DNA from: CAUSKK01 sp963532425
GTDB lineage: Bacteria; Pseudomonadota; Gammaproteobacteria; Cardiobacteriales; Cardiobacteriaceae
Assembly: GCA_963532425.1 (NCBI GenBank)
Contig: CAUSKK010000004.1
Span: 1 to 64,000 of the forward strand
Direction: 5' to 3'
Length of the DNA: 64,000 nt
The notes below the pieces were generated by a model. The model was given only the letters and a program-made list of their open reading frames with translations. It had not been told where the DNA came from and made no database searches. Below, in pieces: positions 47,683-56,853 of the stretch; the first letter of the stretch is position 1; every line of letters begins with the position of its first letter. Both the position numbers and the translations under genes were made by a program.

Positions 47683-48951
47683 ATGTTAGACAGCAAATTA
47701 CTGCGTGCCGAGGCGGCGGCGGTGGCGGCCACCCTGGCCACGCGCGGCTATGAACTGCCGCTGGCGCACTACCAACGGCTGGAGGAGCAGCGCAAAACCC
47801 TGCAGGTGGAAAGCGAAGCGCTTCAGGCCCAGCTGAAGAAACAATCGGCCCTCATCGGCCAGCTCAAACAGAGCGGCGGCGATGCCAGTGCGGTGCTGGC
47901 GACGGTGGCCGACATCAAGGCCCAGCAGGAGGCCAACGCCGCCCGCTTCGAGGCCGTGCAGGCCGAAATGCAGGCCCTGCTGCTCGGCATTCCCAACCTG
48001 CCCGACCCCAGCGTGCCGGTGGGCAAGGACGAGAACGACAACGTCGAAGTCCGCCGCTGGGGCGAACCCCGGGTCTTCGATTTCCCGCCGCAGGAGCATG
48101 CCGATTTGGACCGCATCGGCCTGGACTTTGCCAGCGGGGCCAAGCTCGCCGGCGCCCGTTTCACCGTGCTGCGCGGCCAGCTGGCCCAGCTCCATCGCGC
48201 CCTGGCCCAGCTGATGTTGGACACCCACAGCCGCGAACACGGCTACACCGAAATGTATGTGCCCTATCTGGTCAACGGCGCCGCCCTCTTCGGCACCGGC
48301 CAGCTGCCGAAATTCGGCGAAGACCTCTTCAAAACCAGCCTAGGCGAGCGTGATTTCTATCTGATTCCCACCGCCGAGGTCAGCCTCACCAATCTGGCCG
48401 CCGACGAGATTTTCGAGGAGGAAGCGCTTCCCCTCTACTGGACGGCCCAAACCCCCTGCTTCCGTTCCGAGGCCGGCTCCGGCGGCCGCGACGTGCGCGG
48501 CATGATTCGCCAGCACCAGTTCGAGAAGGTCGAGCTGGTGAAAATCGTCAGGCCCGAGGAGAGCATGGCCGAGCTGGAAAAACTGACCGCCAACGCCGAA
48601 GCCATTCTGCAGAAGCTGCGGCTGCCCTACCGGGTGATGCTGCTCTGCACCGGCGACATGGGCTTTTCCGCCGTCAAAACCTACGATTTGGAAGTGTGGC
48701 TGCCGGGCCAGGGCAAATACCGGGAAATCAGCTCCTGCTCCAACTGCGGCGACTTCCAGGCCCGGCGCATGCAGGCCCGCTACCGGCCCAAGGGCGGCAA
48801 GCCCCAGCTGGTGCACACTTTGAACGGCTCCGGCCTGGCCGTGGGCCGCACGCTGGTGGCCATTCTGGAGAACTACCAGAACGCCGACGGCAGCATCACC
48901 GTGCCCGAAGCGCTTCGTCCCTATCTCAACGGGCTGGAGCGCATCGGGTGA
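47683..48951 (+). CDS. serS: Seryl-tRNA synthetase
   Basis: The 422-residue class II synthetase has an N-terminal coiled-coil arm (about 30-100) that contacts the tRNA-Ser variable arm, motif 2 TPCFRSEAGSGGRDVRGMIR followed by QHQFEKVEL, and motif 3 in LNGSGLAVGRTLVAILENYQ. Three exact palindromes (47815, 48421 and 48907) are all read as Glu-Ala-Leu, one in the coiled coil. mvaA overlaps its stop by four bases. Confidence 0.98.
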   Translation: MLDSKLLRAEAAAVAATLATRGYELPLAHYQRLEEQRKTLQVESEALQAQLKKQSALIGQLKQSGGDASAVLATVADIKAQQEANAARFEAVQAEMQALLLGIPNLPDPSVPVGKDENDNVEVRRWGEPRVFDFPPQEHADLDRIGLDFASGAKLAGARFTVLRGQLAQLHRALAQLMLDTHSREHGYTEMYVPYLVNGAALFGTGQLPKFGEDLFKTSLGERDFYLIPTAEVSLTNLAADEIFEEEALPLYWTAQTPCFRSEAGSGGRDVRGMIRQHQFEKVELVKIVRPEESMAELEKLTANAEAILQKLRLPYRVMLLCTGDMGFSAVKTYDLEVWLPGQGKYREISSCSNCGDFQARRMQARYRPKGGKPQLVHTLNGSGLAVGRTLVAILENYQNADGSITVPEALRPYLNGLERIG

Positions 48952-49982
48952 GTGCGTTTACCCCCATTCCCACCCGCTGGGTGGGGGATTTTCGTCTGAG
49001 CGGCAACGTCATCAATGAGACCCTGGCGGTGCCGCTGGCCACCTATGAAACGCCGCTCTGGCCCAGCGTCAATCGCGGCGCCCGCCTGTCCCGGCTCTGC
49101 CCGGACGGCATTCGGGTTACGGTCATCGACGCCCGCATGACCCGCTCCGTCCTGCTGGAAAGCGGCGACGCGGCCATGGCCTGGGCGGCGTTGGAGAGCA
49201 TTCAACAACGCTTCGCCGAGCTGGCGGCGGTGGTGGAAAGCACCAGCCGCTACTGCCGGCTGCTGGCTCTGCATCCCCAGCTGGTGGGCAATCTGCTCTT
49301 TCTCCGCCTGGAATTCAGCACCGGCGACGCCGCCGGCCACAACATGGCCACCAAGGCCGCCGAAGCGCTGCTCGGCTGGCTGCTGGCCCAGTATCCCCAG
49401 CTCGGCTACGGCTCCATCTCCGGCAACTACTGCACCGATAAGAAGGTGAGCGCCGTCAATGGCATTCTCGGCCGGGGCAAATATGCCATCGCCGAAATCC
49501 TGATACCGGCCGAGCTGGTGGAAAAACAGCTGCGTTCCAGTGCCGAAAAAATCTGCACCCTCAACCTGCGTAAAAACCACATCGGCAGCAACATCGCCGG
49601 CAGCCTGCGCAGTGCCAATGCCCACTTCGCCAATATGCTGCTGGCCTTCTATCTGGCCACCGGCCAGGACGCCGCCAACATCATCGAGGGCTCCCAGGGC
49701 CTGGTGCACACGGAAAACCGCAATGGCGACCTCTATTTTTCCTGCACCCTGCCCAATCTGATTGTGGGCAGCGTCGGCAACGGCAAGGGCCTGCCGGTCA
49801 TCGAGGAACATCTGTACCGGCTGGGCTGCCGGGCGGAACGGCCGGCCGGGGCCAATGGCCTGCGCCTGGCGGCCATCGCGGCGGCGGTGGTGCTGGCCGG
49901 CGAACTGTCGCTGCTGGCGGCCCAGACCAACCCGGGCGAGCTGATGCGCTCCCATTTGACGCTGGAACGGCATGGCCACTAA
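48948..49982 (+). CDS. mvaA: Hydroxymethylglutaryl-CoA reductase
   Basis: The 344-residue protein matches HMG-CoA reductase, which makes mevalonate. It shows the catalytic Glu region of NVINETLAVPLATYETPLWP, the cofactor motif EFSTGDAAGHNMATKAAE, SGNYCTDKKVSAVNGILGRG with the catalytic Lys, and the conserved Asp region TGQDAANIIEGSQG. DAAGHNM replaces the usual DAMGMNM. The short form lacks the membrane anchor of eukaryotic enzymes. GTG 48948 is coupled to serS, and fni overlaps its end by 11 bp. Confidence 0.9.
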   Translation: MSAFTPIPTRWVGDFRLSGNVINETLAVPLATYETPLWPSVNRGARLSRLCPDGIRVTVIDARMTRSVLLESGDAAMAWAALESIQQRFAELAAVVESTSRYCRLLALHPQLVGNLLFLRLEFSTGDAAGHNMATKAAEALLGWLLAQYPQLGYGSISGNYCTDKKVSAVNGILGRGKYAIAEILIPAELVEKQLRSSAEKICTLNLRKNHIGSNIAGSLRSANAHFANMLLAFYLATGQDAANIIEGSQGLVHTENRNGDLYFSCTLPNLIVGSVGNGKGLPVIEEHLYRLGCRAERPAGANGLRLAAIAAAVVLAGELSLLAAQTNPGELMRSHLTLERHGH

Positions 49983-50979
49983 CCGCCGCAAAACCGAACA
50001 TCTGGAGGCCCTGGCCCGCGACCCGGCCATCGAGCGCGGCAACAGCGGCTTCGACCGGATTCGGCTCAGCCACCGCGCCCTGCCCCAGCTGGACTACGAC
50101 GCCATCGACACCGGCTGTTCCTTCCTCGGCAAGCGCCTGAGCTTCCCCCTGCTGATTTCCGCCATGACCGGCGGCGACGACGAGCTGATTCGCACCCTGA
50201 ATCGCCGCCTGGCCACGGCGGCCGAGGCCTGCGGCGTGGCGCTGGCGGTGGGCTCCCAGCGGGTGATGTTCGAGGAGCCCGGCGCCCGGGCCAGCTTCCA
50301 GCTGCGCCAGTGGGCCCCCACCACGGTGCTGCTCGGCAATCTCGGCGCCGTCCAGCTCAACCGGGGCTACGGCCTGGAGCACTGCCAGGAGGCCCTGCAG
50401 CTGCTGGACGGCGACGGCCTCTATCTCCATCTCAACCCGCTGCAGGAGGCGGTGCAGCCCGAGGGCGACCGGGATTTTCATAACCTCGCCGCCCGCATCG
50501 ACCACATCGCCCGGGGCCTGAAGCGGCCGCTGCTGATTAAGGAGGTGGGCACCGGCCTCAGTCCGGCCGACATCGGCCTGCTGAAGAACAGCCCCATCGC
50601 CTACTTTGACCTGGCCGGCCGGGGCGGCACCTCCTGGAGTCGCATCGAGGCGGCCCGGGCCGCCGACGATTTCGGCCTGAGCTTCCAGGACTGGGGCCTG
50701 AGCACCGTGGAGGCGCTGCGGCTAAACGTGGCGGCCTATCCGGAGCTGCGTTTCATCGCCAGCGGCGGCATCCGCTCCGGCATCGACATGGCCAAGGCCA
50801 TCATTCTCGGCGCCGAACTCTGCGGCGTGGCCCGGCCGCTGCTGCTGGCCGCCCGGGAGTCCACCGCCGCCGTCATCGCCACCATCCAGCGCTTCCAGCG
50901 CGAATACCACACGGCGCTCTTTCTGCTCGGCTGCGCCAACAATGCCGCGCTGCGCCGGAATAATGCTTTGATTCTGTGA
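49972..50979 (+). CDS. fni: Type 2 isopentenyl-diphosphate delta-isomerase
   Basis: The 335-residue FMN-dependent isomerase begins MATNRRKTEHLEALARDP and has LLISAMTGGDDELIRTLNR, ALAVGSQRVMFEEP, LHLNPLQEAVQPEGDRDF, IKEVGTGLSP and FDLAGRGGTSWSRIEAAR. It interconverts IPP and DMAPP, as needed when isoprenoids are made through mevalonate. It sits between mvaA and mvaS. Confidence 0.96.
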   Translation: MATNRRKTEHLEALARDPAIERGNSGFDRIRLSHRALPQLDYDAIDTGCSFLGKRLSFPLLISAMTGGDDELIRTLNRRLATAAEACGVALAVGSQRVMFEEPGARASFQLRQWAPTTVLLGNLGAVQLNRGYGLEHCQEALQLLDGDGLYLHLNPLQEAVQPEGDRDFHNLAARIDHIARGLKRPLLIKEVGTGLSPADIGLLKNSPIAYFDLAGRGGTSWSRIEAARAADDFGLSFQDWGLSTVEALRLNVAAYPELRFIASGGIRSGIDMAKAIILGAELCGVARPLLLAARESTAAVIATIQRFQREYHTALFLLGCANNAALRRNNALIL

Positions 50980-50986
50980 GGAAATT

Positions 50987-52129
50987 ATGACCATCGGCAT
51001 CGACCAAATCAGCTTTGCCATTCCCCGCTACTACTTGGATTTGGCCGTGCTGGCCGAACGGCAGGGGGTGGCCCTGGAGAAATTTCATCAGGGCATCGGC
51101 CAGGAGCAGATGGCCCAGGTGCCCCCGGACGAGGACATGGTTACGCTGGCGGCCAAGGCGGCGGCGCCGCTGCTGGACGCGGACAACCGGGCGGCGCTGG
51201 ATACTATTCTGCTGGCCACCGAATCCGGCATCGACCAGTCCAAGGCCGCCGGCCTCTACGTGCAGCGGCTGCTGAATCTGCCCAGCCGGGTGCGCATCGT
51301 TGAGCTGAAACAGGCCTGCTACAGCGCCACCGCCGGCCTGCAGCTGGCGGCGGCTCTGGTGGCCCGGCGGCCCGACCGCAAGGTGCTGCTCATCGCCAGC
51401 GACGTGGCCAAATACGATTTGGACAGCCCCGCCGAAATCACCCAGGGGGCCGGGGCCGTGGCCATGCTGATTAGCGCCGCGCCCCGGGTGCTGGCCCTGG
51501 GCCCGGTGAGCGGCTGTTACAGCGAGGAGGTCATGGATTTCTGGCGGCCCAACTGGCGCAGCACGCCGCTGGTGGACGGTCGCTTCTCGACGATGATGTA
51601 TCTGAAGGCGCTGGAACAGGCCTATCAGCACTATGTGGCCCAGTCCGGGCCGGCGGTGGCCGAGATGGCCGCCTTCTGCTACCACCTGCCGTTCAGCAAA
51701 ATGGGCGTGAAGGCCCACGAACGCCTGTGCAAAATCGCCGGCCTGCCGCTGCGCGAGGGCGATTTCCGCGACGGCATGATTTACAACCGGCTGATAGGCA
51801 ACTGCTACAGTGCGTCGCTCTATCTGGCCCTCTGTTCGCTGCTCGACCACCGGGACGACCTGGCCGGCCGCACCATCGGCCTGTTCAGCTACGGTTCCGG
51901 GGCCGTGGCCGAATTTTTCAGCGGCACGGTACAGCCCGGCTATCAGACCGCCCGGCACCGCGACCGCCACCGCCGCCAGCTGGCCGAGCGCGTCGCCCTC
52001 AGCTACGCCGACTATCTTCATTACTGGCACAGCGCCGCCGGTCCCGAGGACGTGGAATTTCCCGACAGCGGCAGCGGTGCCCCGCGCCTGGCTGCCATTC
52101 GCAACCAGCAGCGCATCTACCAACCCTAA
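50987..52129 (+). CDS. mvaS: Hydroxymethylglutaryl-CoA synthase
   Basis: The 380-residue thiolase-fold enzyme begins MTIGIDQISFAIPRYYLDLA, has LLATESGIDQSKAAGLYVQ, the catalytic Cys in IVELKQACYSATAGLQLA and the His region FCYHLPFSKMGVKAHERL, and ends with GLFSYGSGAVAEFFSGTV. It condenses acetyl-CoA and acetoacetyl-CoA to HMG-CoA. GAGGAAATT precedes ATG 50987, seven bases after fni. Confidence 0.96.
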   Translation: MTIGIDQISFAIPRYYLDLAVLAERQGVALEKFHQGIGQEQMAQVPPDEDMVTLAAKAAAPLLDADNRAALDTILLATESGIDQSKAAGLYVQRLLNLPSRVRIVELKQACYSATAGLQLAAALVARRPDRKVLLIASDVAKYDLDSPAEITQGAGAVAMLISAAPRVLALGPVSGCYSEEVMDFWRPNWRSTPLVDGRFSTMMYLKALEQAYQHYVAQSGPAVAEMAAFCYHLPFSKMGVKAHERLCKIAGLPLREGDFRDGMIYNRLIGNCYSASLYLALCSLLDHRDDLAGRTIGLFSYGSGAVAEFFSGTVQPGYQTARHRDRHRRQLAERVALSYADYLHYWHSAAGPEDVEFPDSGSGAPRLAAIRNQQRIYQP

Positions 52130-52132
52130 GCC

Positions 52133-52155
52133 CCGAGCCCCGCCCGGGCTCTTTT
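52133..52155 (+). terminator. Terminator of the bamE-serS-mva operon
   Basis: GAGCCC / GGGCTC around CGCCC is followed by four T residues, a few bases after the mvaS stop. Confidence 0.65.
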
Positions 52156-52175
52156 AATCCCTACGGAGGAATCCC

Positions 52176-52556
52176 ATGACCTTTGCCCATCTCAGTCTTC
52201 TGCTGCTGCTGTTTCTGAATCTGTTCTGTGCCGCCTACGCCAAAAAACTGGCCGGCTTCCAAATGCAGGACAACCACCAGCCCCGGGAGCTGCTCGCCCA
52301 CGCCAGCGGCCGGGCCGCCCGGGCCAATGCCGCCCAGCAGAACGGCCACGAAATCTTCGCCCCCTATGCGGCGGCGGTTATTCTTGCCAGCGCCAGCCCG
52401 GCGGCCCCGGCCGTGGTGAATGGCTGGGCCGCCCTGTTCCTGCTGTCGCGGGTGGTCTATATCTGGTGCTATGTGCAGGACAAGGCCACGGCCCGTTCGC
52501 TGGTCTGGGGTCTGGGCCTCATCTGCATCATTGCCCTGTTCATCGTCGCCGGCTAA
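52176..52556 (+). CDS. MAPEG-family membrane protein
   Basis: The 126-residue product has four hydrophobic helices and the MAPEG features RAARANAAQQNGHEIFAPYA (cf. the ERxxxAxxNxxE motif) and LLSRVVYIWCYVQDKATARS. Bacterial MAPEG proteins are membrane glutathione-dependent or unknown-function proteins. GGAGGAA lies before ATG 52176. It is separated from mvaS by a terminator. Confidence 0.85.
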   Translation: MTFAHLSLLLLLFLNLFCAAYAKKLAGFQMQDNHQPRELLAHASGRAARANAAQQNGHEIFAPYAAAVILASASPAAPAVVNGWAALFLLSRVVYIWCYVQDKATARSLVWGLGLICIIALFIVAG

Positions 52557-52642
52557 TCCGCGTCGGTTATAAGCCCCAAGCGCTTCGCTATTTCCCCCGG
52601 GCCGGCCCGACCGCTAAAGTGGGGCCTTTTCCCGGAGGAACC

Positions 52643-53191
52643 ATGAGCCGTCTAACCCTACAAACCCTGACCAGCGCCGACCCGGCCGCCCAGCCCCGCC
52701 TGGAGGCCGCCGAGAAGGCCAGCGGTTTTCTACCGAATCTGCTGCGCGTGCTGGCCAATTCACCCCAGGCCCTGCAGACCTATCAGGAGGTGGGCAAAAT
52801 CAACGCCGCCACCAGCCTGAGCCCCACGGAAATTGAGGTCATTCAAATCACCGCCGCCGCCGCCAATGGCTGCGATTTCTGCATTGCCGGCCATTCCAAA
52901 ATCGCCACGCTGAAACTGAAGCTGGATGCCGCCACCGTCGCCGACCTCCAGCACCAGCGCCCGCTGGCCGATGCCAAACTGCGCGCCCTGCAAACCTTCA
53001 CCACGGCCGTCATCGCCCAGCGGGGCAAGGTCAGCGATGGGGAACTGGCCGCCTTCCGGGCCGCCGGCTACGACGACCGCCAGGCCCTGGAGGTCATTCT
53101 CGGCGTGGCCCTGGCCACCCTCTGCAACTACGCCAACAATCTGGCCGGCGTCGAAATCAACCCCGAGCTCCAGGACTACGCCCGCCGCTAG
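52643..53191 (+). CDS. Carboxymuconolactone decarboxylase / AhpD-like protein
   Basis: The 182-residue helical protein has the AhpD-type CxxC active site and proton-relay His in AAAANGCDFCIAGHSKIATL, preceded by GFLPNLLRVLANSPQALQTY. Such proteins act as alkylhydroperoxidases or reductases in antioxidant defence. GGAGGAACC precedes ATG 52643; a longer frame from 52466 lacks support. A terminator follows. Confidence 0.9.
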   Translation: MSRLTLQTLTSADPAAQPRLEAAEKASGFLPNLLRVLANSPQALQTYQEVGKINAATSLSPTEIEVIQITAAAANGCDFCIAGHSKIATLKLKLDAATVADLQHQRPLADAKLRALQTFTTAVIAQRGKVSDGELAAFRAAGYDDRQALEVILGVALATLCNYANNLAGVEINPELQDYARR

Positions 53192-53220
53192 GCCCCTTTC
53201 TCCAATCCCTTTGGTTGTTT

Positions 53221-53245
53221 TGCGCCCCCCCGGGCGCTTTTTTTT
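53221..53245 (+). terminator. Terminator of the AhpD-like gene
   Basis: GCGCCC / GGGCGC around a C-rich loop is followed by eight T residues, about 30 bp after the stop. Confidence 0.85.
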
Positions 53246-53269
53246 GGCCGGGCTTCGCCCTGTTGGGCC

Positions 53270-53880
53270 CAATGGCGAAGCGCTTCGCCGTCAGAACCCC
53301 GTCAGGGGAGCGCTTCGTTAGCCGGGAAATGCGGGGTTCCAGAACGAAGCGCTTCAGTATTCCGACCTGGGGGAAGCGCTTCCCTCTGGGCCATCGAGCT
53401 GAAGCGCTTCGGCCCGGGAAGTCTTTCGCCAACGAAGCGCTTCGGTTTCTAAGTCATCGCTTTTCCCTCGGCCGGGGCTGGCGTCGACTCGGCCCTTTTA
53501 AAACGAAGCGCTTCGCTGCTAAAGCCCCAGGGGAGCGCTTCGCTCTGGAAAGCTGGAAAGATAGGAAGCGCTTCCGGTTAAAAAGGCTCTTCGGAACGAA
53601 GCGCTTCGGGGTCAAAGTTCAGAAAAGGGAGCACTTCGTTTTTGGCCAATGGATTTTCTGCCCCGGCCCAGTGCCGTTCGAGAATGAAGCGCTACTTTCT
53701 GGGCAATCCGACCGAAGCGCTTTGGGTGGGAAGATGGCGGCAATCCCCCAGACGACCCAGAGGGAAGCGCTTCAACCGGGCCGAATAGATTTCTCCGGAG
53801 CGAAGCGCTTCATTATCAAACACTAGAAAAAACCGGAGCGCTTCGGCGCCAGAGCCCAGAAAGGAGAGCGCTTCAGCCCT
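53270..53880. repeat. Palindrome cluster G between convergent genes
   Basis: Ten exact GAAGCGCTTC copies (53277 to 53802) and at least eight near-copies fill about 600 bp with no credible gene. Segments 53341-53411 and 53444-53514 are nearly identical to parts of cluster H (58116-58186 and 58186-58256). Segments near 53626-53697 and 53825-53875 also recur there in another order. The 203-residue open frame at 53215-53826 reads through the repeats as Lys-Arg-Phe and Glu-Ala-Leu and is not a gene. Confidence 0.92.
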
Positions 53881-54921
53881 TCAGGAGAGCTTTAGCCGCC
53901 GCGCCAGCAGTTCATAAATGGCCGTAGCGCTGGCCACCACCGCCACCATGCGCGCAATATGGAAAAGGGTAACCAGCGGCACGCCCAGATTCAGCGCCCG
54001 AGCGGTGATGGTCATTTCCGCCACGCCGCCGGGGGCCAGGGCCAGGCCCAGGGTCGGCCCGCCCAGGCCGCTGTAATGGTTAATCAGCCCGGCCGCCAGC
54101 GCCGTCAGCAGCAGGCTGAGGGCCACATTCAGGGCGGTGATGGCCAGCAGCTGCGGCGCCCGGCGGAAGAAGCCCGGCGCAAATTTATTGCCCAGGCTCC
54201 AGCCGATGAGCAGCTGGCCCAGGGCGGATAGGGCCGGCGGCAGGGTGGCCAGGTGCACGCCGCTAAGGGTTAGGGCGGCACTGGCCAGCAGCGGCCCGAA
54301 GGTCCAGGGGTTCGGCAGCCTTAATAATTTAAACAGCCCGCCGCCGGCACCGCCGATGGCCAGCAGCAGCACTAGAGCCGGAAAGCCGCCCGGGGCGCGG
54401 CTGGCAAAATCGCTGAAATCTGCCCCGTGCCAGCCCATAAAGCGGTAGAAAAAGGGCACCACGCTGACCACCAGCAGCACCCGCAGCGCGTGGCTGGCCA
54501 CCACCTGGTCCACCCGCGCCCCCTGCTGCTGCGCCAGATTGGCCATTTCACTGGCGCCCCCGACGGCGGCGGCGAACCAGGCGGTCTTAAAGTCCACCCC
54601 GGCCCAGCGGTGCAGCAGCAGGCTGCCCATTAGGCCCAGGAGAACGGCAAAGGCCACCGCCGCCAGCAGCCAGCCGCTGTGGGCCAGCAGCAGCCGCCCC
54701 AGCGCCGGAGTGAAGTAGAGGCCGAGGGAAATGCCGATGAGGGCCAGGCCCATCTGCCGGCCGGGGGCGAAGGCTTTCACCGGCGCGCCGCGCAGGGTCA
54801 GCAGGGCCGTGGTCAGCAGGCTGCCCAGCAGCCAGGGAATGGGTAATTTGAGCCGGTGGGCCAGCCCGCCGCCCAGGACGGCGGCCAGCAGCCCCCACAG
54901 ATAGGGCCAGAGCCTAGCCAC
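53881..54921 (-). CDS. AbrB-family integral membrane protein (putative transporter)
   Basis: The 346-residue product is almost entirely hydrophobic, with about ten helices in two homologous halves. The repeated motif is PIPWLLGSLL in the first half and PNPWTFGPLLASAAL in the second, and GLALAPGGVAEMTITARAL matches GGASEMANLA. This is the AbrB duplication family, named for a proposed regulator of ammonia monooxygenase but structurally a permease. I chose GTG 54921; the longer open frame overlaps tctA. Its eight-base overlap with tctA suggests a role with the tricarboxylate transporter. Confidence 0.83.
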   Translation of the reverse strand: MARLWPYLWGLLAAVLGGGLAHRLKLPIPWLLGSLLTTALLTLRGAPVKAFAPGRQMGLALIGISLGLYFTPALGRLLLAHSGWLLAAVAFAVLLGLMGSLLLHRWAGVDFKTAWFAAAVGGASEMANLAQQQGARVDQVVASHALRVLLVVSVVPFFYRFMGWHGADFSDFASRAPGGFPALVLLLAIGGAGGGLFKLLRLPNPWTFGPLLASAALTLSGVHLATLPPALSALGQLLIGWSLGNKFAPGFFRRAPQLLAITALNVALSLLLTALAAGLINHYSGLGGPTLGLALAPGGVAEMTITARALNLGVPLVTLFHIARMVAVVASATAIYELLARRLKLS

Positions 54922-56407
54922 GGCGGCGCTTACGCCACCAGCGGTAGCTGGGCAGCAGCACCATGAAGAGCACCAGCAGCCATAGGCCCTTGCTGATATT
55001 GCTCTGGAAGAGTATGCCCAGGTCGCCCTGGGAAATGGACAGGGCACGGCGCAGGTTCGATTCCATCAATTCCCCCAGCACGTAGCCGAGGATTAGGGCG
55101 GACAGCGGGAAATGCAGCTTGCGCAGGAAATAGCCCAGCAGGCCGAGGCCGCACATTAAAACCAAATCAAAGACCGTGCTGTGTATGGCATAGACGCCGA
55201 CGAAGCTGACCGTGGCGATGGCGGGAATCAGCACGTAGTTGGGAATGTTCAGCAGCCGGGCAAAGAAGCCCACCAGCGGAATGTTCAGCGCCAGCAAAAT
55301 GATATTGCCGATGAACAGCGAGGCGATTAAGCCCCAGACAATCTGCGGCTGCTCGCTGAACAGCTGCGGCCCCGGGGTGATGTTGTAGAGGGTTAAGGCG
55401 CCCATCATTACCGCGGTGGTGCCGGAGCCGGGTACGCCCAGGGTCAGCATGGGAATGAAGGAGCCGCAGGCGGAGGCATTATTGGCCGCCTCCGGCGCCG
55501 CAATGCCGCGCAAATCCCCGTCGCCGAAGGTGCCGCCGGCGCCGGCGATTTTCTTCTCGTTGGTATAGGTCATGGCGCTGGCAATGGTGGCGCCGGCGCC
55601 GGGCAGCACGCCGACGATAAAGCCCACCAGGCCGCTGCGGATGATGGCGCCGAGGCTGAAGAGGAATTCCTTCAGATTAAAGAGGGTGCGGGCACCCTGG
55701 GCCAGAGCCTTCTGGCCGTGTTCCGTCTGCTCCAGCATCATGAGAATTTCACTGACGCTGAAAAAGCCAATGACAATGGTGGTGAACTGTATGCCGTCGG
55801 CCAGATTCACCGAATCAAAGGTGAAACGGTAAACGCCGGTTACCGCGTCCACGCCGACGGTGGCCAGCAGCAGGCCGATGAGCGCCGCCAGGGCCGTTTT
55901 AATGGGCTGGTCGCCCACCAGACCGCTGAGGCAGGTGATGGCGAAGACCATCAGCACGAAATACTCCGCCGGGCCGAAGGCAATGGCCCAGCGGGCCAGC
56001 AGCGGCGCAAAGAGCACCACGCCAACGGTGGCAATGGTGCTGCCGAGGAAGGAGCTGGCCGCCGACAGGGACAGGGCAATGCCCGCCTTGCCCTGCTTGG
56101 CCAGCGGGTAGCCGTCCAGGGTGGACATGATGGCCGCCGCGTCGCCGGGCACATTGATAAGAATGGCAGAAATGCGGCCGCCGTATTCACAGCCCAAATA
56201 GACCGCCGCCAGCAGAATCAGCGCCGACTCCGGCGGCAGGCCCAGGGCGTAGGCAAAGGGCAGGAGAATGGCCACGCCGTTGATGGGGCCCAGCCCCGGC
56301 AGCATGCCGACAATGGTGCCGAGAAAGGCGCCGAACAGCGCCAGCAGCAGGTTCTTCCACTGGAGGGCCACGGTGAAGCCGTCCAGCAGGTAATTAAAGG
56401 TATCCAT
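54914..56407 (-). CDS. tctA: Tripartite tricarboxylate transporter, large permease TctA
   Basis: The 497-residue protein has about twelve transmembrane helices and TctA signatures: GTIVGMLPGLGPINGVAILL, GGRISAILINVPGDAAAIMS followed by LDGYPLAKQGKAG, and VGVLPGAGATIASAMTYTNE. TTT systems import citrate or other carboxylates using a periplasmic binding protein and ion gradients. It is third in the operon tctC-tctB-tctA-abrB on the minus strand. Confidence 0.95.
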   Translation of the reverse strand: MDTFNYLLDGFTVALQWKNLLLALFGAFLGTIVGMLPGLGPINGVAILLPFAYALGLPPESALILLAAVYLGCEYGGRISAILINVPGDAAAIMSTLDGYPLAKQGKAGIALSLSAASSFLGSTIATVGVVLFAPLLARWAIAFGPAEYFVLMVFAITCLSGLVGDQPIKTALAALIGLLLATVGVDAVTGVYRFTFDSVNLADGIQFTTIVIGFFSVSEILMMLEQTEHGQKALAQGARTLFNLKEFLFSLGAIIRSGLVGFIVGVLPGAGATIASAMTYTNEKKIAGAGGTFGDGDLRGIAAPEAANNASACGSFIPMLTLGVPGSGTTAVMMGALTLYNITPGPQLFSEQPQIVWGLIASLFIGNIILLALNIPLVGFFARLLNIPNYVLIPAIATVSFVGVYAIHSTVFDLVLMCGLGLLGYFLRKLHFPLSALILGYVLGELMESNLRRALSISQGDLGILFQSNISKGLWLLVLFMVLLPSYRWWRKRRRG

Positions 56408-56415
56408 TCACCCTC

Positions 56416-56853
56416 CTAGTTAAAGATGCGGCCCAGCGGCAGTGGCACGTCCAGCAGCCGGTCAAAGAGCAGATAAAAGCCTAAACCTAAGGCCAGGCCG
56501 GCCAGGGCACTGCGGCCCCAGGAACCGCCAAAGAGGCGGCCCACCACCAGGGCCATTAGCGCCGTGGCCAGGGGAAAGCCCAGCAGTTCAAAGGTTAGGC
56601 CATAGGCCAGCAGCATGAGAAAGCAGATGGTCAATTTGCTCAGCAACGCCGGGCTATAGCCCAATTTGCTGATTTCCCGCCGCCCCAGGGCCAGCCACAG
56701 GCTGCCGCCGGCCAGCAGGCCCAGGATTAATAGGGGATAAGGCCGCGGCCCCATCGGGTCGTAGCTGATGGGCGCCTGGTAGCCCCAGGCTAGATAGAGC
56801 AGAAACAGACTCAGCAGCGCCAGCAGCAGCGCAAAGGCACGTTCAAAGCTCAT
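56416..56853 (-). CDS. tctB: Tripartite tricarboxylate transporter, small permease TctB
   Basis: The 145-residue product has four hydrophobic helices and the TctB pattern YDPMGPRPYPLLILGLL near residue 30. It forms the membrane part with TctA. It overlaps tctC by four bases (ATGA). Confidence 0.88.
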   Translation of the reverse strand: MSFERAFALLLALLSLFLLYLAWGYQAPISYDPMGPRPYPLLILGLLAGGSLWLALGRREISKLGYSPALLSKLTICFLMLLAYGLTFELLGFPLATALMALVVGRLFGGSWGRSALAGLALGLGFYLLFDRLLDVPLPLGRIFN

